In this document: positions 6,802-12,928 of the stretch, piece by piece
How the letters are laid out: each line of letters opens with the position of its first letter
How positions within the stretch are numbered: the stretch's first letter is position 1
Assembly (NCBI GenBank): GCA_035253825.1
Contig: DATFBM010000038.1
Coordinates: forward strand, 1 to 12,928
Origin: JACCTH01 sp035253825
GTDB lineage: Bacteria > Actinomycetota > Acidimicrobiia > Spongiisociales > ZC4RG35
Direction of reading: 5' to 3'
DNA length: 12,928 nucleotides
Program-made: the position numbers and the translations under genes
Notes under the pieces: model-generated
The model's database searches: none
Seen by the model: only the letters and a program-made list of their open reading frames with translations
Told to the model about the DNA's origin: nothing

Positions 6802-8925
6802 ATGTCAGTCGACCCTGGGAGACTTCGGACCATGCTGAGCCCGCAGTCCATTGCGGTGGTCGGTGCCAGCGCAAAATCGCGCTGGTCCCAAATGCTCATG
6901 GCCAACTTGAACCGGTACGGCTTCGACGGGCGCTTGAGCCTGGTCAACCCCCGCGGAGGTGAGGCATTTGGCCATGCGGTGGTCACCAGTTGTCGTGAGG
7001 TCGAAGGGCCCATCGACGTTGCGCTCCTGCTGGTTCCACCGCACGCCGTCGAAGCGGCGCTTCGTGACGCCGCCGCCGCGAACGCGAAGAGCGCGGTCGT
7101 GCTGGCATCCGGATACGCAGAAGCGGGCGCTGAGGGCCAGGTCGCGCAAGCCGATCTACAGCGTCTGAGCGCGGAATTGGATCTGCCGTTTCTCGGTCCC
7201 AACGGACTTGGCTTCGCCAGCCTCGTCGATCGCAGAGTGGGGTGGCTCGGGCACCTGCCGCCACGCTGCCGACCGGGTTCGGTTGCCATCGTGTCGCAGA
7301 GCGGCAACGTAGCCACCAGTCTGTGCGGTGTGGCAGCGCGCCTGGGCATCGGCATCAGCCATGTGATCGCCACCGGCAACGAAGCGGTAGTCAATCTTGT
7401 CGACGTGATGGAATACATCGTCGAGCTCGATACCGTTCGCGCGATAGGGGTGTTCGCGGAGGCAATCGCTGATCCCAAACTTTTCCTACAGGTCGCAAAC
7501 CGGGCAGCGGAGCTCGCGAAACCCATCGTGATAATCAAGGCCGGCCGCAGCGATCTTGGCCGGCGCCTGGCACAGACCCACACAGGCGCAATGGCGGGGA
7601 ATGAGTCCATCATCGATGCGGCCTTTCGCTCGAGCGGCGTGATCCGGGTCGACTCCCTGGAGCAGTTGATTACAACCGCCGGGCTGATGGCTCGCACCGG
7701 ACCACTTCGGGCCGGTGGGCTCGGTATGGTGTCGGTGAGCGGCGGCACCAACGACCTTCTGGCAGACCGCGCCGAGCAGGTCAACGTCCCGTTGACTCCG
7801 CTCGGCGAGGAGGCAGCGGCACGCATCGAGCGAGAAAAGCCCGCAGGAGCCGTCGTCCAGAACCCTTACGACATCACCGGTGGCGCCGCCCGAAACCCAC
7901 AGGCGTGGGACAGCGCGATCACCGCCATGCTCAACGATCCCGGCTACGGCCTGGTCGCCATCGGAGGCTTCGAACAACTGTCGCTACCTGATGACATCGA
8001 GGGAGAGCGGATCGATGAGGAACGTCTCGGATGGATCACCCAGGCCGTCAACAACGAGGGAGCATCTGATCGCGCGGTCGTGCTTTTGAACGCGGTCCAG
8101 GACTTCAGCGGGCATCAGGTTGCAGCACTTGCCGACCTGAAGGTGCCGCACATTCTTGCGGGGATCGACCACGGCGTGGCGGCCGTAGCGCATGCCATGA
8201 CTTGGTCATCGTGGCTGCGGGACCGCTCCAGCGCCACTGTCGAGTCGGATGAGACAACGCCGGTAGAGCCGAGTCAGGGCATCTGGTCTGAGGCTGAGTC
8301 CCTGAATCTGTTTAGCTCCTTGGGAGTCCCCACGTTGCCCTTCGAGATCGCAGCCTCCGGCGAAGAAGCGGTGCAGGCCGCAGAGCGGCTCGGCTACCCG
8401 GTCGTCGCAAAGATCGCCTCGGCACAGATCAGTCACAAGACCGACATCGGCGGCGTCCAGTTGGATCTGCGAAGCCGAGAAGAGGTCGCCGCAGCCTTCG
8501 ACAAGCTCATTCAAGCCGGCGAGCTGCACGCCGAGGCCACGGTCGACGGCGTCCTCATCGCGCCGATGCAGCCCGAAGGACTCGACCTCATCGTCGGAGC
8601 GCTTCGCGACCCCCAGTGGGGACTACTCATTCTCATCGGATTGGGGGGCGTACACGCCGAGGCCATGAAGGTTCAGGCCACCAGGCTGCTACCGGCCACC
8701 AGGCAGGACGTCGTGACAATGCTCGAGCAGCTTTCCGTCCCTTCCCTGCTGTCCGGGCTCCGTGCCACCGAGCCACCGACCATGAGCCAGGTCGTCGACG
8801 CCATCTCTGCTTTCGCCAGGTTCGCCTCGAGAGCCGGGACCCCCCTCGTATCAGCAGAGATCAATCCACTCAGACTGGCGTCGAGCAGGGTGGCGGCACT
8901 CGACGGACTCATCGAATGGGCCTGA
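6802..8925 (+). CDS. Acyl-CoA synthetase, ADP-forming (acetate-CoA ligase family)
   Basis: A 707-residue fused alpha-beta enzyme that makes acyl-CoA from acid, ATP and CoA, releasing ADP and phosphate through a phosphohistidine. Residues 10-145 are the CoA-binding Rossmann domain (SPQSIAVVGAS, 13-23; LGPNGLGF, 131-138). Residues 155-470 are two succinyl-CoA-ligase-like domains (SQSGNVATS, 165-173; TGNEA, 191-195; THTGAMAG, 259-266, with H260 as the expected phosphohistidine). Residues about 490-707 are the ATP-grasp domain (GYPVVAKIASAQISHKTDIG, 531-550, with H545; GLGGVHAEAMK, 613-623; EINPL, 686-690). Length is normal. ATG at 6802 has AAAGG seven bases upstream. An earlier in-frame ATG at 6727 is less likely because the family begins near this point. 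The thiolase-like gene starts 33 bases on, so they probably form an operon. The acid is unknown; a ring-opened hydroxy acid is the inferred candidate. Confidence 0.92.
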   Translation: MSVDPGRLRTMLSPQSIAVVGASAKSRWSQMLMANLNRYGFDGRLSLVNPRGGEAFGHAVVTSCREVEGPIDVALLLVPPHAVEAALRDAAAANAKSAVVLASGYAEAGAEGQVAQADLQRLSAELDLPFLGPNGLGFASLVDRRVGWLGHLPPRCRPGSVAIVSQSGNVATSLCGVAARLGIGISHVIATGNEAVVNLVDVMEYIVELDTVRAIGVFAEAIADPKLFLQVANRAAELAKPIVIIKAGRSDLGRRLAQTHTGAMAGNESIIDAAFRSSGVIRVDSLEQLITTAGLMARTGPLRAGGLGMVSVSGGTNDLLADRAEQVNVPLTPLGEEAAARIEREKPAGAVVQNPYDITGGAARNPQAWDSAITAMLNDPGYGLVAIGGFEQLSLPDDIEGERIDEERLGWITQAVNNEGASDRAVVLLNAVQDFSGHQVAALADLKVPHILAGIDHGVAAVAHAMTWSSWLRDRSSATVESDETTPVEPSQGIWSEAESLNLFSSLGVPTLPFEIAASGEEAVQAAERLGYPVVAKIASAQISHKTDIGGVQLDLRSREEVAAAFDKLIQAGELHAEATVDGVLIAPMQPEGLDLIVGALRDPQWGLLILIGLGGVHAEAMKVQATRLLPATRQDVVTMLEQLSVPSLLSGLRATEPPTMSQVVDAISAFARFASRAGTPLVSAEINPLRLASSRVAALDGLIEWA

Positions 8926-8936
8926 CCACCACCAGC

Positions 8937-8948
8937 CAGCGATCGCAA
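8937..8948. promoter_or_regulatory. AGCGATCGC motif abutting the ribosome site of the thiolase-like gene
   Basis: CAGCGATCGCAA contains the 8-base palindrome GCGATCGC and overlaps the start of the Shine-Dalgarno AAGGGGG (8947-8953) by two bases. The layout copies that of the reductase gene, where the perfect palindrome also touches the ribosome site. It lies inside the operon, between the ligase stop and the thiolase-like start. Confidence 0.35.
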
Positions 8949-8958
8949 GGGGGTTCAG

Positions 8959-10167
8959 TTGACCGGCCTGAAGGGTGACGCAGCTATCGTCGGCCTCGTC
9001 GAGTTGGCACCGGTGAGGCGCCCTTCCGCGCCCTCGCCCATGACATTGGAGCAGATCGCGTTGCTCGCATCAAGAGTCATCGAGGATGCCGGAATCGAGC
9101 CCACCGCCGTCGATGGAATCATCACCACGCGCATCGCAGAGAGCACCAAGTTCGTGCCCTCAACAATCGTGGAGTACCTCGGCCTGCCTGTGAACTACGC
9201 AGAATTCGTAGACCTCGGCGGAGCGAACGCCACCGCAGGAGTCTGGCGGGCCGCAGCAGCCATCGAGCTGGGCCTCTGCTCGGCGGTGCTGGTCGTGATC
9301 CCGGGCGCGGCAGAGAGCCTCCCAACCCCGACCCGACGGCCTGCTGCGCCCACGTCGTACTTCGGCGCCTCCAGCGCCGAATTCGGCTCTCCCCAGGCAG
9401 AGTTCGAGATCCCATACGGGCTAATTGGCCAGAATGTCCCATACGCGCAGATTGCTCGCCGGTACGGCGACGCCTATGGATACGACAGCTACGCACTCGC
9501 AAAGATCGCCGCCGACCAGCGAACCAATGCTTGTGCGACGCCTGACGCCGTATTCTTCGGCAAGAAGATCACTGTGGAGGACGTTCTCGCAAGTCCGATC
9601 ATCGCCGACCCCATCCACATGCTGGAGGTCGTAATGCCCTGCCAAGGCGGCGCAGGGGTACTGGTGGTGAACCGCGAACTGGCAGCACAGTCGAAGCATC
9701 GGCCTGCTTGGGTGACGGGCTTCGGCGAACGAGTCACCAACAAGAGTCTCGCCTACGCCAAGGACCTTCTCGTGACGCCAATGGAGGCGGCCGCACAGCG
9801 TGCCTTCGCGATGGCCAACATCGGTCCCGGCGAAGTGGACCTCGTGTCACTGTACGACTGCTACACGATCACCGTGCTGATGACCCTCGAAGACGCCGGC
9901 TTCTGCCCTCGTGGCGAAGGCGCACGGTTCGTCCGCGATCATGACCTCACATTCCGCGGCGATTTTCCACTCAACACGGCTGGAGGCCAGCTGTCCTTCG
10001 GCCAGGCCGGAGCGGCCGGAGGGATGCACCATGTCTGCGATGCCGTACGCCAAATCATGGGAAGAGCCGGCGACGCCCAACTCAAGCAATGCGCGACCGC
10101 ATTCGTCAGCGGTAACGGAGGAATCATGAGCGAGCAGATCGCCCTCATTCTCCAGGGAGAACGATGA
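8959..10167 (+). CDS. Thiolase-superfamily protein without the catalytic cysteines (lipid-transfer/Ltp2-like)
   Basis: A 402-residue protein with the thiolase fold of the SCP-x/lipid-transfer group: MTLEQIALLASRVIEDAGIEPTAVDG (28-53), TIVEYLGLP (69-77), NVPYAQIARRYGDAYG (159-174), DLVSLYDCYTI (294-304), LNTAGGQLSFGQAGAAGG (338-355) and AFVSGNGGIMSEQIAL (381-396). The nucleophilic Cys position reads GGANATAG (87-94), the usual GHP histidine region reads FGQAG, and the C-terminal Cys position reads SGNGG. Classical thiolysis is therefore unlikely. Known relatives such as Ltp2, paired with a DUF35 protein, perform retro-aldol cleavage of acyl-CoAs using tyrosines; Y299 and Y302 are nearby candidates. 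TTG at 8959 is taken as start because AAGGGGG (8947-8953) is correctly placed. The stop overlaps the DUF35 gene start by four bases (ATGA), so the two products are probably partners. Confidence 0.85.
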   Translation: MTGLKGDAAIVGLVELAPVRRPSAPSPMTLEQIALLASRVIEDAGIEPTAVDGIITTRIAESTKFVPSTIVEYLGLPVNYAEFVDLGGANATAGVWRAAAAIELGLCSAVLVVIPGAAESLPTPTRRPAAPTSYFGASSAEFGSPQAEFEIPYGLIGQNVPYAQIARRYGDAYGYDSYALAKIAADQRTNACATPDAVFFGKKITVEDVLASPIIADPIHMLEVVMPCQGGAGVLVVNRELAAQSKHRPAWVTGFGERVTNKSLAYAKDLLVTPMEAAAQRAFAMANIGPGEVDLVSLYDCYTITVLMTLEDAGFCPRGEGARFVRDHDLTFRGDFPLNTAGGQLSFGQAGAAGGMHHVCDAVRQIMGRAGDAQLKQCATAFVSGNGGIMSEQIALILQGER

Positions 10168-10595
10168 ACACCCCACTGCCAGACCCGACCCCTCTCACCA
10201 TGCCCTTCTGGGAGGGATTACGCGGCCACCGGATTCGGATTCAGTACTCGCCGTCGGCCGATCGATACGTGTTCTATCCTCGTGCCGTCACCCCGGGCAC
10301 TTTGGCCAACGACCTTGAGTGGCGAGAGATCTCGGGTGCAGCGACACTCATCACCTATGCCATCGCTCAGCGACCCACGGCGCCACCATGGCAAGACTCG
10401 ACACCACAGATACTGGCGGTCTTGGAGTGGACAGAAGGACCCCGGTTCACGTCATCCATCGTTGATGCCGACCCCCCGGCGCTGTCCGTCGGTATGCAGA
10501 TGGAGCCGGTCTTTATGGATGACGCGGATACGGACCTCACCCTCCTGTACTACCGACCCGCCAAGGTGCAGGGAGTCCGCCCTCGGTTCGGTTGA
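10164..10595 (+). CDS. DUF35 OB-fold protein lacking its zinc ribbon cysteines
   Basis: A 143-residue acyl-CoA-associated OB-fold protein. It opens with the DUF35 signature PFWEGLRGHRIRIQ (14-27), follows with WREISGAATLITYAIAQRP (53-71) and ILAVLEWTEGPRFTSSIVDAD (83-103), and ends with the LLYYRP strand (127-132). In most family members the 30-45 region is a rubredoxin-like ribbon with two Cys pairs. Here it reads YSPSADRYVFYPRAVTPG with no cysteine; the protein has none at all. Family members bind thiolase-like or dehydratase partners. The start overlaps the preceding stop and has GGGAG (10154-10158) upstream, so translation is probably coupled. It is expected to form a complex with the preceding protein. 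It is the last gene before an insertion-sequence remnant, so the operon may have been cut here. Confidence 0.85.
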   Translation: MNTPLPDPTPLTMPFWEGLRGHRIRIQYSPSADRYVFYPRAVTPGTLANDLEWREISGAATLITYAIAQRPTAPPWQDSTPQILAVLEWTEGPRFTSSIVDADPPALSVGMQMEPVFMDDADTDLTLLYYRPAKVQGVRPRFG

Positions 10596-10773
10596 TTCGT
10601 CGACCTGCCGACACTGCGGTCGTGCGTTGCGTATGACGTTTCGGGTGGAAACAGTGCCGGTTTCGGAGAGCGGTTCGTGCACGACGGGCCGCGGTGTCGA
10701 GGTCGGAGCGCCCCAAACCTGAGTCGGTGGATTCGCCGCGGGATTGACGAACAGCGAAAGCGCCTCCCATAGT

Positions 10774-10808
10774 GGGACAATCAAGATTCTCGCGTCACGA
10801 TTGTTCCC
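10774..10808. repeat. Inverted repeat upstream of the IS1380-type remnant
   Basis: GGGACAATC (10774-10782) and GATTGTTCCC (10799-10808) are complementary except for one extra base, with a 16-base loop. It lies 20 bases before the transposase start. This could be the leader hairpin or left end of the insertion sequence. The rest of 10596-10827 shows no gene I can identify. Confidence 0.35.
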
Positions 10809-10827
10809 TTACGGAAAGGCACTTCCA

Positions 10828-11365
10828 GTGCAATCATCGCACACGTTCACGGCTGGGTCCGCGGTGTTCGACGAACGCAATCTCGTTTCGGCGGCCGGGC
10901 TGGATCCGGTGCTGGCACTCGCCGAACAGGCCGGCCTGTCGGACCTGATCGACACCCATGTCGACCTCGCCTCCACGCGTATGCCCTCGGGTGCGGCCAA
11001 CCCGGCAGGGAAGCTCACCTCGATCATCGGCGGGATGCTCACCGGAGCCGACAGCATCGACGACGTCGACACGATCCGCGCCGGCGGCACCCCGATCCTC
11101 TTCGACCAGGCGGACGCCCCTCGACTTTAGGGATCTTCCTGCGCGAGTCCACCTACGGGCACAGCCTGCAGCATGGGCCGGTGCTGCGCCAGCACCTGAT
11201 CGGCCTGTCCGCCCGCACCCCCTGCTGCCGGGCATCGAGGACCGGGCCTTCCTCGACGTCGACTCGCTGCTGTGCCCGGTCTACGGGCACCAGAAACAGA
11301 GAGCGTCCTATGGGCAGGCGAAGATCGCCGGCCGCGCCCTGCTCCGCAAGGAACTGTCCACGCTG
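10828..11365 (+). pseudogene. IS1380-type transposase remnant, frameshifted and truncated
   Basis: The N-terminal third of a DDE transposase of the IS1380 kind. A GTG start at 10828 with GGAAAGG (10813-10819) gives VFDERNLVSAAGLDPVLALA and LTSIIGGMLTGADSIDDVD, a typical opening, and then stops at 11128. Family sequence continues in the next frame from about 11118 (STLGIFLRESTYGHSLQHG) and changes frame again near 11217 to give LLPGIEDRAFLDVDSLLCPV and RASYGQAKIAGRALLRKELS. Both shifts are single-base losses in C runs. Similarity fades near 11365, well short of the usual 450-500 residues, and no right-hand end is seen. It cannot encode an active transposase. The position directly after the DUF35 gene marks the end of the intact operon. 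Confidence 0.75.
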
Positions 11366-11440
11366 GTCTGGGAAAGGAGCCAAGACTCACCCGGGCACGC
11401 GGGGATCGACGCAGGTGGAGTTGTCAGCTGATCGGAAGTC

Positions 11441-12772
11441 TCAGCTCCCCACATAGTTGCCGACCCGGGGGTATGCGCAGACAAGTCGGGACATCGTGCG
11501 TTCACCCGTGGCGAGATCGTACCTCTCGGTCCTGATCGAATCTGGTGCCATTCCTTTTTCCACCCAGTTCATGAGGGCGATCATGCCGTTGGACAGGGTA
11601 AGGCCCGGGCCGGCAGCGGTTACGTGCGAATGCCCTTCCCCGGGCGACATGAAGAGACGAGCGAAAGGTGATGTGGATTCAATTCCCCCCATTCTCTCGA
11701 GAACGCGGAGGTAGTAGTGAAGCGTTCCCGCTGCGGCAATCACTTCATCGTCCAGGGCGTGGGTAAGGAGCAGCTTTCCTCCGCTATCGCGCAGCCCCGT
11801 AAGGTCGGGATCCGACGTGTCGATTTCGGCGAACTCCCTCACACTTGTTTCCATGAACTCGTGGAAGTTCTCCATCGTCAAGGTTGTCCAGTCCCAGTCC
11901 GGGTCCCTTGCGATCCAGCAGGCGTAGGATCGACCGATCTCGAACGGTACGGGAGCCAAGGCTCCATCCACCTCCGCCGTGAGGGCGAGCCCAGCACCGT
12001 AGATGTTGTCGCCCCAGCTCTCCGAGCCAGGGCGGATGCCGTACCACAGGAACTCTCCGTCAGCAGTCCGGGGGCCTTCCCAGATTTTCTGCATCACCAC
12101 CGCATCGGTGGCCGTAATCGGGCCCGTCTCCGTGGAGGTTCCGACTAGTTCCTCGGCATCCCAATAGGGCACTTCTAGATCAGATATGAAACCGTCGCGC
12201 TGGGAATCGGTGCTGCACCGTTCCACAACGGCCTCTCGGAATGCTCGGAGCTTTGCCGGAGGCAACGGGTTGCCGTAGTCCTTCATCACTACGGCTGGCC
12301 ACATCGTCCCGGGTATCACCCTGGTCCAGTTGATACCGCCGTCCGACACCCATACTCCGTCGTAATCCTGTGGATAGCGCTGCACTTCCATCATCCCCTG
12401 ACGGCCACCCCCCGATGTTCCCTGGAAATAGGAATAGATCGGAGACTTACCGTGGAGGGCGGTCGTCACGGCCTTGCCGATAAGAGTCATGTCGTGAGTG
12501 CTGCGGTGGGCCCAGTTGCGGATGAGTTCCCAGTCGAGCTCGTGAGTCTCGACGTCCAATCCCCAGTCAGCAAACCGCGGATCCCGGTTTCCCGCGTCGG
12601 TTTCGGCGCCTGCGAATCCGTTACGGAGAACACGGGGTAGAGACGCGATCCGGACGACGTCGGGATAGATCCAGGGGGCCGAGGCCCGGTTACCCTGACC
12701 GCCAAGTCCGAAGAAGCGGCCGTTCCACGCGAGCGGAACCCAGACTGTCGTTTTCACAACATGTCCACCCAC
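11441..12772 (-). CDS. Tannase/feruloyl-esterase-family hydrolase, N-terminally shortened
   Basis: A 443-residue alpha/beta hydrolase of the tannase family, whose members cleave aromatic esters and are normally exported. It opens inside the conserved strand VWVPLAWNGRFFGLGGQGN (10-28) and continues with GFAGAETDAGNR (52-63), FQGTSGGGRQGM (116-127, nucleophile S120), HALDDEV (338-344, probable acid D342) and SPGEGHSHV (376-384, H381). Full members have 500-570 residues, with a signal peptide and more sequence before the first strand; both are missing. The frame closes at a TGA only about 25 bases upstream of the GTG at 12772, and the end of an IS4-type transposase lies immediately beyond. In the family motif CS-D-HC, cysteines next to Ser and His form a disulfide. 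Here they are T119 and S382. It may be a nonfunctional remnant. Confidence 0.75.
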   Translation of the reverse strand: MGGHVVKTTVWVPLAWNGRFFGLGGQGNRASAPWIYPDVVRIASLPRVLRNGFAGAETDAGNRDPRFADWGLDVETHELDWELIRNWAHRSTHDMTLIGKAVTTALHGKSPIYSYFQGTSGGGRQGMMEVQRYPQDYDGVWVSDGGINWTRVIPGTMWPAVVMKDYGNPLPPAKLRAFREAVVERCSTDSQRDGFISDLEVPYWDAEELVGTSTETGPITATDAVVMQKIWEGPRTADGEFLWYGIRPGSESWGDNIYGAGLALTAEVDGALAPVPFEIGRSYACWIARDPDWDWTTLTMENFHEFMETSVREFAEIDTSDPDLTGLRDSGGKLLLTHALDDEVIAAAGTLHYYLRVLERMGGIESTSPFARLFMSPGEGHSHVTAAGPGLTLSNGMIALMNWVEKGMAPDSIRTERYDLATGERTMSRLVCAYPRVGNYVGS

Positions 12773-12780
12773 CGACTGCT

Positions 12781-12809
12781 CTAAACGTAATACCGTTCAG
12801 TTAGTGAAC
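12781..12809. repeat. Two overlapping inverted repeats between the tannase-like gene and the IS4-type end
   Basis: CTAAACG-TAATAC-CGTTCAG (12781-12800) pairs six of seven arm bases, and GTTCA-GTTAG-TGAAC (12795-12809) pairs perfectly. Two readings are possible: a TetR-like operator for the tannase-like gene, or the terminal inverted repeat of the adjacent insertion sequence. The second repeat overlaps the transposase stop codon (12801-12803). Confidence 0.35.
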
Positions 12810-12928
12810 AAGGATGGTGCATTGCGGTGGCTGGGTGGGTTGTGGATGGTGTTGGTGGTGTGCGCGTTTGGCGGGCCATTTGAGGACTTTGCGTTTGACG
12901 ACGCGCGGGTTTGATCGGGGTCGGCGTG
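12801..12928 (-). CDS. IS4-type transposase, C-terminal end (partial, runs off the window)
   Basis: On the minus strand one frame runs from the window edge (first full codon at 12926) to TAA at 12801-12803 and gives RRPRSNPRVVKRKVLKWPAK followed by RAHHQHHPQPTQPPQCTILVH. The pattern NPRVVKRK, then a basic stretch and a proline-rich tail, is the usual C-terminus of actinobacterial IS4-type transposases. Only about 41 residues are visible, so whether the element is intact cannot be judged. It points towards the tannase-like gene, so the element's end must lie in the next few dozen bases. Its insertion or a later deletion could have removed the first part of that gene. Confidence 0.55.
   Translation of the reverse strand, partial: RRPRSNPRVVKRKVLKWPAKRAHHQHHPQPTQPPQCTILVH

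Noticed and set aside
1..12928. CRISPR arrays, tRNA or rRNA genes, riboswitches
   Set aside because: No regularly spaced repeats, cloverleaf-like stretches or rRNA-like sequence were seen by reading both strands.

Overview
The window is high-GC DNA with GTG and TTG starts and strong GC bias at third codon positions. Its protein families (MHS-type transporter, luciferase-like monooxygenase with separate reductase, thiolase-like/DUF35 pair, ADP-forming acyl-CoA synthetase) point to a soil actinomycete of the Rhodococcus/Mycobacterium/Pseudonocardia kind. This is inference; no rRNA or marker gene is present.

Layout. 141-1472 (+): MHS-family major facilitator transporter, followed by a stem-loop and about 0.9 kb without a recognisable gene. 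2419-6165 (-): three catabolic genes transcribed leftwards. In transcription order these are a metallo-beta-lactamase-fold lactonase-like hydrolase (5332-6165), a luciferase-like flavin-dependent monooxygenase (3884-5122), and a flavin reductase fused to an IclR-type effector domain (2419-3651). A 31-residue tail of a lost zinc alcohol dehydrogenase lies between the first two. 6166-6801: divergent regulatory region. 6802-10595 (+): a tight operon of an ADP-forming acyl-CoA synthetase, a thiolase-like protein without the thiolase cysteines, and a DUF35 OB-fold partner without its zinc ribbon. 10596-12928: an accessory end with a frameshifted IS1380-type transposase remnant, an N-terminally shortened tannase/feruloyl-esterase-like gene (-), and the C-terminal end of an IS4-type transposase running out of the window (-).

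Working model (inference). The transporter imports an acid or related substrate. The monooxygenase, supplied with reduced flavin by its reductase, oxygenates a ketone in Baeyer-Villiger fashion. The lactonase opens the lactone, the synthetase makes the CoA ester, and the thiolase-like/DUF35 pair cleaves a carbon-carbon bond, perhaps as an Ltp2-like retro-aldolase. The substrate cannot be read from the sequence. A short palindrome, AGCGATCGCT or close variants, lies just upstream of nearly every gene in this set and could be the operator of one shared regulator that is not encoded here.
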